DNA from: an uncultured Nesterenkonia sp.
Lineage (GTDB): Bacteria > Actinomycetota > Actinomycetes > Actinomycetales > Micrococcaceae
Direction of reading: 5' to 3'
DNA length: 64,000 bases
NCBI GenBank assembly: GCA_946222885.1
Contig: CAMIAK010000001.1
Span: forward strand, 124,001-188,000
This document shows positions 52,451 to 61,328 of the stretch, one piece after another. Both the position numbers and the translations under genes were made by a program. The notes under the pieces were generated by a model. That model saw only the letters and a list, made by a program, of their open reading frames with translations, ran no database searches and was not told the DNA's origin. Position 1 is the stretch's first letter; each line of letters opens with the position of its first letter.

Positions 52451-55285
52451 ATGACACTGCTGGACGACCTCCGCCTCTGGGGAGGCGAGCACGGGCTGGT
52501 GGACTCCGAGCTGGAGCGCCGCACCATGGCCCATGACGCCTCCTGCTATCTGCTGCAGCCCCAAGCCGTGGTCCGTCCGGACTCTGCGGATTCCATGGCA
52601 GCGCTCTTCCGTGTGCTGGAGGACCACGACGCCGGCCTGACCTTCCGCTCAGGGGGGACCTCACTCTCCGGGCAGTCGGTGACCGATCAGGTGCTCGTGG
52701 ACTCCCGGCGCCATTTCCGGGGGATCGAGGTGTTGGACCAGGGGCGGCGGGTCCGGGTCCAACCTGGGGCCACCGTGCGTCAGGTCAATCAGCGGCTGGC
52801 CCGTCATGGGCGCAAGCTGGGCCCGGACCCCGCCAGCGAGACCGCCTGCACCATCGGCGGGGTGATCGCCAACAACTCATCCGGGATGCACTGTGGAACG
52901 GAGCTGAACACGTACCGGACCTTGGAGTCCATGACTCTGGTGACGCCGTCGGGGACGGTGATCGACACAGTTTCCCCGACGGCGGACCGGCTGCTGCGTG
53001 AGCGCGAGCCGGAGCTGCACGAGGGGCTGCTGCGGCTGCGCCGGCGGATCCTTGCGGATGCGGACTCGGTGCGGACCATCCGGCGGCTGTTCTCCATGAA
53101 GAACACCATGGGATACGGACTCAACTCCTTCCTGGACCAGGAGGAACCGGTCCGAATCCTGGAGCGGCTCATGATCGGCTCGGAGGGAACGCTCGGCTTC
53201 GTGGCGGAGGCGGTCTTCCGTACGGTGGAGGTCCTGCCGCATGTGGCCACCGGCCTGCTGGTCTTCCCCGATCTGGTGACGGCCACCGGCTCGGTCCCCG
53301 AGCTGGTGGGGGCGGAGTCCGCTACGGTCGAGCTGATGGATGCGACCTCTCTGCGGGTCTCGCAGCGCAGCGGCCAGGCGCCGCCGCAGATCGCGGCGGT
53401 GGAGGTGAGGGATCATGCCGCCCTGCTGGTGGAATACCAGGGAAGCACTCCGGAGGAGCTGCGGGAACGGACGCACGCCGCCGGCGCGCTGTTCGAGCGT
53501 CTGGACCTCTCTGCGCCGGCAGCGCTGACCACTGCGCCGGCGGAGAGGTCGGCGCTGTGGACTGTGAGGAAGGGCCTCTATGCCGCCGTCGCCGGAAACA
53601 GGCCCTCCGGCTCGAACGCCCTGCTGGAGGATGTGGTGGTCCCGGTGGGCGACCTGGGTGAGACCTGCAGGGAGCTCAGCGAGCTGTTCGCCGGACATCA
53701 GTACGCCGACTCGGTGATCTTCGGCCACGCCAAGGACGGCAACATCCATTTCATGCTCAACGAGCAGTTCGATGACGAGGTGTCGCTGCGCCGGTATGAG
53801 CGTTTCACCGAAGAGATGGTGCAGCTCATCCTGGACCGCCGGGGCTCCCTGAAGGCGGAGCACGGCACCGGGCGGATCATGGCCCCGTTCGTGGAACGGC
53901 AGTACGGCTCGGAGCTCCACGAGGTGATGAGGGAGCTGAAGGCGCTGGCGGATCCGCGCGGGGCCTTCAACCCGGGAGTGATCCTCACCGAGGATCCGCG
54001 GGCGTATCTGAGGAACCTGAAGACCGCCCCCAGCGTGGAGGAGGAGGTAGACCGCTGTGTGGAATGCGGCTACTGCGAGCCGGTCTGCCCCTCCAAGGAC
54101 CTGACGCTCACCCCTCGGCAGCGGATCGTGGGCCGCCGCGCCATCGCCGAGGCCGAGGAGCGCGGAGAACGGGAGCTGGCCCGGCGTCTGCGTGAGGAGT
54201 ACGACTATGAGGGGCTGCAGACCTGTGCGGCCGACGGCATGTGTGTGACCGCGTGTCCCGTCCAGATCAACACCGGCGACCTGGTGCGCCGTCTGCGGGC
54301 GGAGAACCACTCGGTGGTGGCGGACCGGGCGTGGGGTGCGGCAGCCTCCTCCTGGGGGACCGCCGCAGGACTGATCGGGGCCGGGCTGAGCGTGGCCAAG
54401 CGGCTGCCTGCTCCGGTGCCCCGTGCCGCGACCTCTCTGGGGCGTGCGCTGCTGGGGGCCGAACATGTCCCGCAGTATCAGGACCGCCTGCCGGGCGGAG
54501 GACGCCGTCGACGCCGGCTGCCCTCCCAGGCGGGGCGCGGCGACGGAACCGGCACGGCGATGCGGCCCGCTGCGGTCTTCTTCCCGGCCTGCGTCTCTTC
54601 CATGTTCGGGCCGCCGGAGGGTGGCCTCACCGCCTCCGAGGCCTTCCTCGCCCTGTGCGACCGGGCAGGCGTGCCGGTGCGCCTGCCCGACGGTGCGGAC
54701 TCCCTCTGCTGCGGGACCCCATGGAAGTCCAAAGGACTCCCCACCGGCTACGCGAGCATGACCGAACGCACCCTGGAGGCGCTGTGGCAGGCCAGCGGCG
54801 ACGGAGATCTGCCGGTGGTCTGCGACGCCTCCTCGTGCACCGAAGGGTTGGAGACCATGAAGGCCCTGGCCGCCGACTCGCAGCGTTGGGCCGATCTGCG
54901 CTTCATGGATTCGGTGCAGTTCACCGCCGAGCACCTCCTGCCCAGGCTGCAGGTGACGGCCCCTGTGGACTCGATGGTCCTGCATCCCACCTGCTCCTCG
55001 TTCCAGCTGGGACTTGATGCGGCCTTCCAGGAGGTGGCACGGGCAGCGGCGGCCACCGTCGAGACACCGGACGCGTGGGGCTGCTGCGCCTATGCCGGTG
55101 ACCGCGGGATGCTCCATCCGGAGCTCACAGCCTCTGCCACCGCAGCTGAATCCGCTGAGGTGCGCTCGCGGGAGTACGCCGCCTATGCCTCGTCGAACCG
55201 AACCTGTGAGCAGGGGATGACGGAGGCGACCGGCAGGCCCTACCGGCACATCCTCCAACACTTGGAGGAGGCCACCCGGTCCTAG
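52451..55285 (+). CDS. FAD- and Fe-S-containing D-2-hydroxyacid dehydrogenase (YdiJ-like)
   Basis: The 944-residue enzyme has an FAD_binding_4 domain (about 35-220, with FRSGGTSLSGQSV and CTIGGVIANNSSGMHCG) and an FAD-oxidase_C domain to about 505. Two 4Fe-4S motifs follow (CVECGYCEPVCP near 536 and CAADGMCVTACP near 592), then two CCG heterodisulfide-type segments (CCGTPW near 752; CCAYAGDRG near 876). This is the layout of E. coli YdiJ, a D-2-hydroxyglutarate dehydrogenase, and of related D-lactate dehydrogenases. The ATG at 52451 is chosen; a GTG about nine codons upstream is possible. It is divergent from the thiolase operon and converges with the PucR gene. Confidence 0.9.
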   Translation: MTLLDDLRLWGGEHGLVDSELERRTMAHDASCYLLQPQAVVRPDSADSMAALFRVLEDHDAGLTFRSGGTSLSGQSVTDQVLVDSRRHFRGIEVLDQGRRVRVQPGATVRQVNQRLARHGRKLGPDPASETACTIGGVIANNSSGMHCGTELNTYRTLESMTLVTPSGTVIDTVSPTADRLLREREPELHEGLLRLRRRILADADSVRTIRRLFSMKNTMGYGLNSFLDQEEPVRILERLMIGSEGTLGFVAEAVFRTVEVLPHVATGLLVFPDLVTATGSVPELVGAESATVELMDATSLRVSQRSGQAPPQIAAVEVRDHAALLVEYQGSTPEELRERTHAAGALFERLDLSAPAALTTAPAERSALWTVRKGLYAAVAGNRPSGSNALLEDVVVPVGDLGETCRELSELFAGHQYADSVIFGHAKDGNIHFMLNEQFDDEVSLRRYERFTEEMVQLILDRRGSLKAEHGTGRIMAPFVERQYGSELHEVMRELKALADPRGAFNPGVILTEDPRAYLRNLKTAPSVEEEVDRCVECGYCEPVCPSKDLTLTPRQRIVGRRAIAEAEERGERELARRLREEYDYEGLQTCAADGMCVTACPVQINTGDLVRRLRAENHSVVADRAWGAAASSWGTAAGLIGAGLSVAKRLPAPVPRAATSLGRALLGAEHVPQYQDRLPGGGRRRRRLPSQAGRGDGTGTAMRPAAVFFPACVSSMFGPPEGGLTASEAFLALCDRAGVPVRLPDGADSLCCGTPWKSKGLPTGYASMTERTLEALWQASGDGDLPVVCDASSCTEGLETMKALAADSQRWADLRFMDSVQFTAEHLLPRLQVTAPVDSMVLHPTCSSFQLGLDAAFQEVARAAAATVETPDAWGCCAYAGDRGMLHPELTASATAAESAEVRSREYAAYASSNRTCEQGMTEATGRPYRHILQHLEEATRS

Positions 55286-55297
55286 CGAGGGAGCCGC

Positions 55298-56122
55298 TCA
55301 GGCTACGCGCAGCGGCCGGCCCGCCAGGGCGGCGTCGGCCTCTATGAGGTCCCACAGGGCAAGCCCCATGTGGAGGGTCAGACGCGTCCTTCCGTCGGCC
55401 AGATCCAGGCCGGTGAGATCGGAGATCCGGCCGAGGCGGTAGTACAGGGTCGTCCGGTGGATGTGCAGAGCCTGGGCTGCGGCGGGGCCGTTGCCTCCGT
55501 GGTCCAGATACACATGCAGGGTCCGCACCATATCCGGGAAGGGGACAGCGCGCAGCAGCCTCTGCACCTCTTCAGGGAGGGCGGCGGGAGTCAGATCCTC
55601 CTCCGGCAGGCGCAGCAGCACGCTCAGAGGACCCAGCCCGGACCAGAGCCGGACCGAGTCGCCCCCGCGCCGTGCGGCGCGCAGCGCGATGCCGGCCTGG
55701 CGAGCCGAATCCCGGACGCGGTCCAAGCCGTCCACGGAAGGGCCGACTCCCGCCCGCGCGGGCATGCCGGTGCGGTGGGAGAGGCGCTGGACCGTCCGGG
55801 TCAGCTGAGCCTTCAGGTCCTCTCCTTCCGAGTGACCGGTGGTGCCGAGCAGCAACAGAGCCGGCCCCTCCCGGGTGAGCGCGTGCAGCTGATGGACCAC
55901 CGGCCGGGTCAGACTGCTGCCGAGGACCTCGCGCAGATGCCGAGGAGCCGCGGAGCCGGTCTGTCCGGCGGCCACCCAGACGGCGGTGACCTCCTCAGCA
56001 CCTCGCTCGGCGAAGCGGGGGGAGAGGTCGGCCAGGGCGTTCCTGCGGAGCACCGGGTCTGCCGCGAGCAGGTCAAGTGCAGGGGCTGCCGCTGTCTCCG
56101 GTTCCACCAGGGTGGGATGCAT
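55298..56122 (-). CDS. PucR/CdaR-type transcriptional regulator
   Basis: The 274-residue protein ends with the PucR-type helix-turn-helix (MVRTLHVYLDHGGNGPAAAQALHIHRTTLYYRLGRISDLTGLDL, about 210-253). A GGDEF-derived or ligand region precedes it. The family includes CdaR, which controls glycerate and aldarate genes, and PucR of purine use. The ATG at 56122 follows an excellent GAGGAGG at 8 bases; an ATG seven codons upstream lacks one. It stands between the FAD/Fe-S dehydrogenase and the TRAP operon, and probably controls one or both. Confidence 0.85.
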   Translation of the reverse strand: MHPTLVEPETAAAPALDLLAADPVLRRNALADLSPRFAERGAEEVTAVWVAAGQTGSAAPRHLREVLGSSLTRPVVHQLHALTREGPALLLLGTTGHSEGEDLKAQLTRTVQRLSHRTGMPARAGVGPSVDGLDRVRDSARQAGIALRAARRGGDSVRLWSGLGPLSVLLRLPEEDLTPAALPEEVQRLLRAVPFPDMVRTLHVYLDHGGNGPAAAQALHIHRTTLYYRLGRISDLTGLDLADGRTRLTLHMGLALWDLIEADAALAGRPLRVA

Positions 56123-56162
56123 GATGTGTTCCTCCTCTGTCATGAGGCGCGGGGTCCGGAGA

Positions 56163-56930
56163 TCATCCGATCGCCGAACCTCCGCAGACCTTGAGGGTCT
56201 CCCCGGTGACGTAGCCGGCCCGCGCAGAGGCCAGGTAGGCGGTGGCCGCAGCGATGTCCTCCGGGGTGCCCATCCGTTTCACGGCCTGGTGGTCCAAGGG
56301 GTACTCCACGGCGGCGGTCAGCGGCGTGGACACCGGCCCGGGAGCCACCGCGTTGACGGTGATCCCCAGTTCGCCGACCTCTTTGGCCACCCACTTGGTG
56401 AAGGCGATGACCCCGCCCTTGGAGGCGGCATAGGCCGGCCCTGAGCGGCCTCCTCCCTCTCCGGAGGAGAAGGGTCCGCCCATGATCCCGGAGATGGAGC
56501 TGATGTTCACCACCCGCCCGTAGCCCTGGTCCCGCATATGTGGATAGATGGCGGCCTGAGTGAACAGATAGGTGCCCTTGAGATTCGTGGAGAGGTCCCG
56601 GTCCCAGGTCTCGTCGTCCATCGTCTCCAGATCGAGCCGCCCTGCGGTGCCGGCATTGTTGACCACGGCGTCGAGGCGGCCGAACCGCTCCACCACCTCG
56701 TCGACACAGCGCCGCACCTGATCACGCTCCCGGACGTCCACCGTCCAGCCGGCGGCGCGCTCGCCGAGCTCGGCGGCGGCCTCCGGCGCTCCGGAGACGT
56801 CGACCAGGGCCACATGGGCGCCCCGGGAGAGCAGCTCCCGTGCGATGGCGAGTCCGATGCCCCGCCCGGCGCCGGTGACCAGACAGACCTGGCCGGTGAA
56901 TTCGTCAGCGATGAGGTGCTCCACGGTCAT
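56163..56930 (-). CDS. Short-chain dehydrogenase/reductase
   Basis: The 255-residue SDR has TGAGRGIG (19-26), NNAG (91-94) and the catalytic YAASK (167-171), with NAVAPGPVSTPL further on. VDVSG at strand two suggests NAD use. It overlaps dctM by four bases at its start, so it is translated with the TRAP transporter. It likely oxidises or reduces the imported compound or its product. Confidence 0.9.
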   Translation of the reverse strand: MTVEHLIADEFTGQVCLVTGAGRGIGLAIARELLSRGAHVALVDVSGAPEAAAELGERAAGWTVDVRERDQVRRCVDEVVERFGRLDAVVNNAGTAGRLDLETMDDETWDRDLSTNLKGTYLFTQAAIYPHMRDQGYGRVVNISSISGIMGGPFSSGEGGGRSGPAYAASKGGVIAFTKWVAKEVGELGITVNAVAPGPVSTPLTAAVEYPLDHQAVKRMGTPEDIAAATAYLASARAGYVTGETLKVCGGSAIG

Positions 56931-58414
56931 ACTCCAAGGAGGTCGGGCAGCCAGTTGCTCAGCTGCGGGATGAAGGTCACCAGGAGAAGCACCACCAGTC
57001 CGGCGCCCAGGAAGGGCCAGACCCCTCGGGTGGCTTCGGTATAGGGGATCTTGGCGATGCTTCCCGCCACCAGCAGGTTCACTCCCACCGGCGGAGTGAC
57101 CAGGCCCAGGGCCAGGTTGATGGTCATCATCACGCCGATGGTGGTGATGTCCATGCCGAGTTCGAGCAGGACCGGCACCAGAAGAGGGACCAACAGATAG
57201 AACGCGGAGACCGCGTCCAGGAACATGCCGGCCAGCAGCAGGATCACGTTGATCAGCAGGATCAGGAGCAGCGTGCTCTCGGTCAGCGAGAGCAGCGTGT
57301 CGGAGACCCGCGCCGCGATCTGGTTGCTGGTGATGACGTAGGCGTAGAGAGAGGCCGCGGCCACGATGATCATGATCCGCGAGGACTGCACGCCCGCCGT
57401 CGTGAACACCTTGAACAGCCCTCCCAGCCGGAGGTCCCGGCTGAAGAAGAGCCCCACCAGCAGGGCGTAGACGCATGCGACAGCAGCTGACTCGGTGGGA
57501 GTGAAGATGCCTCCGTAGATGCCGCCCAGGATGATCACCGGAACCAGCAGACCCGGGACGGCCTTCAGGAACGCCACTCCGATCTCGCCCCAGGGAGCCC
57601 GGCCGGTGCGCCGGCCGACGTCGGCGTCCGGGTCGACCGTGTCCTCGAGTGTGATGATCCCTTCGGTGGCGGTCTCGCCCTGAGGGGAGGCCGTGGAGCC
57701 GGAGGGCGCCCCGCCCGCGGGGGATCCGGAGGTCTGCGCGGCGCGCGGGGTGACTCCGAGCCGCCGGGCGCCCCGGCTGAGCTTGGCGCCGGCATTGGCG
57801 GTGAGCGTCTCGGTGTGCCGCGGCAGGTAGCGTGCCACGAGGTAGAAGGCCAGGCCCATGAGGATGCCCGGTATCACGCCGGCCATGAAGAGGCGGCTGA
57901 TGGATACCCGTTCGTGGTCGCTGGCGACCACGGCGAAGACGATGAACGCGATGCTGGGCGGGATCACGATCCCCATTCCGCCCGCGCTGGCCAGCAGGGA
58001 GGCCGCATGTCGTTCGGTGTAGCCGTGTTTGACCAGGGCGGGGATCAGCACTGCGCCCAGCGCGGCCACAGTGGCAGGCCCGGAGCCGGAGATCGCGGCG
58101 AACATCAGGGCCGCGATGATGGCTGTCAGGGCCAGTCCGCTGCGACGGTGGCCCACCACCTTGTCGGCGAGCTCGATGAGCCGGGTGGATATGCCGGTCA
58201 GCTCCATGATCACCCCGGCCAGGATGAAGAAGGGGATGGCCAGAAGCGTCTCGGAGGAGAGTGAGGCGTACATGACCCCGGCTGCGGGGTTCAGCGCGTG
58301 GGTCCCGGAGGCGTACAAGATGGCGAAGATCGCCGAGAGGCCCATCGAGAACGCGATGGGGATGCCGAGGAAGACCAGCAGCAGGAAGCTGCCGACCAGG
58401 ATCAGCTCGATCAT
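56927..58414 (-). CDS. TRAP transporter large permease DctM
   Basis: The 495-residue membrane protein has DctM landmarks: IPFFILAGVIMELTGIS, GSGPATVAALGAVLIPALVKHGY, IPPSIAFIVFAVVASDHER and the final PVGVNLLVAGSIAKIPYTE. It is about 70 residues longer than usual; the surplus is a Gly/Ser/Ala/Asp loop around 228-290, rich in Arg, between the two halves. It overlaps dctQ and the SDR gene by four bases each. It drives sodium- or proton-coupled uptake of carboxylates with DctQ and DctP. Confidence 0.95.
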   Translation of the reverse strand: MIELILVGSFLLLVFLGIPIAFSMGLSAIFAILYASGTHALNPAAGVMYASLSSETLLAIPFFILAGVIMELTGISTRLIELADKVVGHRRSGLALTAIIAALMFAAISGSGPATVAALGAVLIPALVKHGYTERHAASLLASAGGMGIVIPPSIAFIVFAVVASDHERVSISRLFMAGVIPGILMGLAFYLVARYLPRHTETLTANAGAKLSRGARRLGVTPRAAQTSGSPAGGAPSGSTASPQGETATEGIITLEDTVDPDADVGRRTGRAPWGEIGVAFLKAVPGLLVPVIILGGIYGGIFTPTESAAVACVYALLVGLFFSRDLRLGGLFKVFTTAGVQSSRIMIIVAAASLYAYVITSNQIAARVSDTLLSLTESTLLLILLINVILLLAGMFLDAVSAFYLLVPLLVPVLLELGMDITTIGVMMTINLALGLVTPPVGVNLLVAGSIAKIPYTEATRGVWPFLGAGLVVLLLVTFIPQLSNWLPDLLGV

Positions 58415-58932
58415 GAGACAGCCTCCTTCTCTTGGTCGTCCAGACGGTCACGGTCCTGCTCCTGCCCCTGTGCGCGGCGCAGCTGGACCCAGCCGGCCTG
58501 GACGGAACGGACCGCGCCGAGGGCGGCGCCCACCGGCAGCGCCATGGAGAAGATCCATTGGGGCACTCCCAGCGCCGGGGTCAGCCGCCCCTGAGCCATC
58601 TGGCGGGAAGCCATCTCCCAGCCCAGCCAGAGGAACAGGAGGAAGAAGGTCAGGGTGGCGGCGGCGATCAGGGTGATCAGACCCACGCGCAGGGCCCCCT
58701 TGGTGATGCTGGGCAGCAGTTCGAAGCCGGGGTGGGTCCCCAGGCGGACGCCGGCGGCGGCGCCGACCATGGTCAGCAGCACAGCAAGGTTCACCACGAT
58801 CTCAGTGGTGAAGGACAGAGAGCTGTGCAGCACGTAGCGGCTGACCACGTTGGCGAAGTAGACCGCGGTCATCGCGGCGAAGGCCGTGACGATGACCGTG
58901 TTCTCGATGCGGGTGAGGACCAGGTCGAACAC
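58411..58932 (-). CDS. TRAP transporter small permease DctQ
   Basis: The 173-residue protein has four membrane helices and the DctQ-like pattern ENTVIVTAFAAMTAVYFANVVSRY and GAAAGVRLGTHPGFELL. A charged tail (GQEQDRDRLDDQEKEAVS) ends it. GTG start, 3 bases after the dctP stop. It forms the membrane unit with DctM. Confidence 0.92.
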   Translation of the reverse strand: MFDLVLTRIENTVIVTAFAAMTAVYFANVVSRYVLHSSLSFTTEIVVNLAVLLTMVGAAAGVRLGTHPGFELLPSITKGALRVGLITLIAAATLTFFLLFLWLGWEMASRQMAQGRLTPALGVPQWIFSMALPVGAALGAVRSVQAGWVQLRRAQGQEQDRDRLDDQEKEAVS

Positions 58933-58935
58933 GGC

Positions 58936-59937
58936 TCACTCCGGCTGGACGGCTTCGAAGAGCTCTTCGGTCCAGTCGTCCTGGTGGGTGTCGTACACCG
59001 GCTCCATCGCCTCGCGGAAGGTCTCCACCTGCTCCTCGGTGAGCTCGGTGACCTCCATCTCTTCGCTGAGCTCGGCCAGCTGCTCCTCCTCCAGCGCGCG
59101 GTTCTCGGAGATCTGCATCTCGTTGGCCTCAGCAGCGGCGTCCTGGACGATCTGCTGATCCTCCTCGCTCAGCGAGTCGTAGAGGTCGGCGTTCATGCCG
59201 AGGATCAGCGGGTCATAGACATAGTTCCAGACCGTCAGATGGCCCTGGACCTCCTGCAGGCCGCTGGAGTAGATGACGTCGTAGGGGTTCTCCTGGCCGT
59301 CGATGGTGCCGGTCTGCAGGGAGGTGTAGACCTCGGCGAAGTTCATGGTGGTGGGGTCGGCGCCGAGCTCGTCGAAGATGTCCAGGAAGAGGCTGGAGCC
59401 GGGCACGCGGACCACCAGATTGGTGAGGTCCTCGGGTTCGGTGACCGCGGTCTCCGTGGTGGTCAGTTGGCGGAAGCCGGACTCGGCGAAGCCGAGCATC
59501 TCCACCCCCATCTCTCTGCTGAGCTCCTGATATGCCTCCCGGCCGCCGTTCTCGATGGCGGCCTCCGCCTGCTCGTAGTCGTCGTAGAGGAACGGCGCAT
59601 TGATGGCGCTGAAGCGGGAGTCCAGGCCGTCGTAGATGATGGTGGAGTTGTAGGAGAAGGCTTTGTCGCCGTTCATCAGCTGTTCGACGCCGGCGGCGGG
59701 GTCGCCTCCCGAGAGCTGCTCGTTGGCGTGGATGTTGACCTGCATCCGGCCGTCCGACTCCTCCTCAAGGATCTCGGCGAACCGTTCGGCTGCCGCGTAC
59801 CAGGTGGAGGTCTCGCTGGTGGTGACGGTGAAGTCCCAGGTATAGGTGTCTTCGCCGTCGGCGCCTCCGCCGCAGGCGGTGAGGGTGAGGGCCCCTGCGG
59901 AGAGGGCGGCGGTGAGGGCAGTGGTGCTGCGCTTCAT
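58936..59937 (-). CDS. TRAP transporter substrate-binding protein DctP
   Basis: The 333-residue lipoprotein (lipobox LTAC, Cys22) shows the DctP fold: GRMQVNIHANEQLSGGDPAAGVEQLMNG, the Arg-bearing LTNLVVRVPGSSLFLDIFDELGADPTTMNFAEVYTSLQTGTIDGQENP and YDSLSEEDQQIVQDAAAEA. The conserved Arg in VVRVPGS normally binds the ligand carboxylate. It is the first gene of dctP-Q-M-SDR and divergent from the glycerate kinase gene; palindromic operators lie between. Confidence 0.94.
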   Translation of the reverse strand: MKRSTTALTAALSAGALTLTACGGGADGEDTYTWDFTVTTSETSTWYAAAERFAEILEEESDGRMQVNIHANEQLSGGDPAAGVEQLMNGDKAFSYNSTIIYDGLDSRFSAINAPFLYDDYEQAEAAIENGGREAYQELSREMGVEMLGFAESGFRQLTTTETAVTEPEDLTNLVVRVPGSSLFLDIFDELGADPTTMNFAEVYTSLQTGTIDGQENPYDVIYSSGLQEVQGHLTVWNYVYDPLILGMNADLYDSLSEEDQQIVQDAAAEANEMQISENRALEEEQLAELSEEMEVTELTEEQVETFREAMEPVYDTHQDDWTEELFEAVQPE

Positions 59938-59987
59938 AGGGATCTCCTGGTGAGAGTGATGTAGAACACAGAAAAGCGGTATGTGAA

Positions 59988-60012
59988 GAGTGTCACACTC
60001 TGGTAATACCAG
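59988..60012. promoter_or_regulatory. Adjacent palindromes in the dctP/glycerate-kinase promoter
   Basis: GAGTGTCACACTC (59988-60000) is a perfect 13-base palindrome. CTGGTAATACCAG (60000-60012) is a second, sharing one base. The latter has the TGGT-N3-ACCA pattern often seen for FCD-type GntR regulators. The pair lies 51 bases upstream of the dctP ATG. Confidence 0.68.
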
Positions 60013-60079
60013 TCAACCCGTGGAAAAAAGGGGGTCGATCCGGGATGAGCCGGCCGTCTGTTCTGCCATGATGTGGGAC

Positions 60080-61267
60080 ATGACACCAGAGGCCTCCGCA
60101 TCAGCCCTTCGCGTCGCCGTCGTCCCTGACTCCTTCAAGGGGAGCGCCACCGCCGCGGAGATCGCCGCGGCCATGGCTGGCGGCGCCCAGCAGGCAGCCT
60201 GGGAGCGCGGCCGCAGCGTCCGGGTGGACCAAGTGCCCTTCGCCGACGGAGGGGAGGGCACCTTGGATGCGATCTGCAGCGCCTGGGGCATCAGTCCTCG
60301 CGAGGCACAGGTCGGCGATGCTCTCGGCCGGCCGATCCGCGCCCGTTACGGACTGTCCTCTGACGGCAGGACGGGTCTCATCGAGGCCGCGGAGGCCAAC
60401 GGTCTGCCGGGTGTCAGCGATGTTCCCGCTCAGCCGCTGCGTGCCGGAACCTTCGGGGTCGGCGAGTTGGCGGTCCTCCTGCTGGATGCCGGCTGTGAGG
60501 AGATCCTGCTGTGCATCGGGGGATCCGCCACTACGGACGGAGGTGCTGGGATCCTGCAGGCCCTCGGCGTGCACCTTCTCGACGCCGAGGGGCAGGAGCT
60601 GGGTCCCGGCGGCGGCGCGCTGGCTGATCTGCACCGTATCGATGTCGCTGATGCTCACCCCCGCGCCCGGCGAGTGCGTTGGCGCATCGCCTGCGATGTC
60701 ACCAACCCCTTGACCGGGCCGCGGGGCGCCGCGGCGGTCTTCGGTCCGCAGAAGGGTGCTGGATCCCGGGAGATCCAGGCCCTGGACGCTGCCCTGGACC
60801 GCTTCGCGGCCGTCCTCGCAGGGCACCTCGGCCGGGATCTGAGCCAGGACTCGGGGATGGGGGCCGCGGGCGGGATCCCCGCGGGGCTGAGCCTCTTCGG
60901 CGCCGAGCTTCGTCCCGGCGGAGAGCTGGTGGCCGAGCTGCTCGGTCTGCAGAGCGTTCTCGCCGAGGCGGACGTCGTGCTGACCGGTGAGGGGAAGTTG
61001 GACTCCCAGTCGCTGCACGGGAAGGTCGTCTCCACTGTGCGCGCTCTCACGCCGGAGAGGACGCCGGTGCTGGTGCTGGCCGGTGCCGTCGAGCTGGGGA
61101 GCGGGCAGCTGGAGGAAGCCGGAATCACCGCCGCCGCGGCCGTGTCAGATCCCGCTGCCGGCCGAAGGCAGATGTACGCCCAGACGCTCCCCAACACAGA
61201 GGCTGCAGCCCGCCGCGTGCTCGGGGATCTCCTCGACGCTGCCGCTGAAGAGGTCCGGTCCGCCTGA
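60080..61267 (+). CDS. Glycerate kinase (GarK/GlxK family)
   Basis: The 395-residue enzyme has family landmarks DSFKGSATAAEIAAAMAGG, PFADGGEGTLDAI, LCIGGSATTDGGAGILQALG and GEGKLDSQSLHGKV. It phosphorylates glycerate to phosphoglycerate, joining catabolism of glycerate-yielding compounds to glycolysis. The ATG at 60080 gives the usual start; ATGs at 60068 and 60071 are alternatives. It is divergent from dctP and ends the accessory cluster. CdaR-type regulation of glycerate kinase in E. coli parallels the PucR-type gene here. Confidence 0.93.
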   Translation: MTPEASASALRVAVVPDSFKGSATAAEIAAAMAGGAQQAAWERGRSVRVDQVPFADGGEGTLDAICSAWGISPREAQVGDALGRPIRARYGLSSDGRTGLIEAAEANGLPGVSDVPAQPLRAGTFGVGELAVLLLDAGCEEILLCIGGSATTDGGAGILQALGVHLLDAEGQELGPGGGALADLHRIDVADAHPRARRVRWRIACDVTNPLTGPRGAAAVFGPQKGAGSREIQALDAALDRFAAVLAGHLGRDLSQDSGMGAAGGIPAGLSLFGAELRPGGELVAELLGLQSVLAEADVVLTGEGKLDSQSLHGKVVSTVRALTPERTPVLVLAGAVELGSGQLEEAGITAAAAVSDPAAGRRQMYAQTLPNTEAAARRVLGDLLDAAAEEVRSA

Positions 61268-61292
61268 GAGCATCCGGTGCAGCCGGGAATTG

Positions 61293-61322
61293 TTAGGTCC
61301 ACCTGAGTTGTATTGCTAATAT
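61293..61322 (+). promoter_or_regulatory. Promoter with DtxR/IdeR-like half-sites before the iron ABC operon
   Basis: TTAGGTCCACCTGA (61293-61306) resembles half of the IdeR consensus TTAGGTTAGSCTAACCTAA and overlaps a possible -35 TTAGGT. TAATAT at 61317-61322 would be the -10, 18 bases on. The GTG start is 6 bases after it, suggesting leaderless translation. Confidence 0.45.
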
Positions 61323-61328
61323 GCCCAT

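Noticed and set aside
52877..55261. Minus-strand 794-codon open frame
   Set aside because: Antisense shadow of the FAD/Fe-S dehydrogenase.
46873..61267. Island as a mobile element or prophage
   Set aside because: No integrase, transposase, attachment-site repeats or phage genes are visible, and composition looks like the rest of the window.
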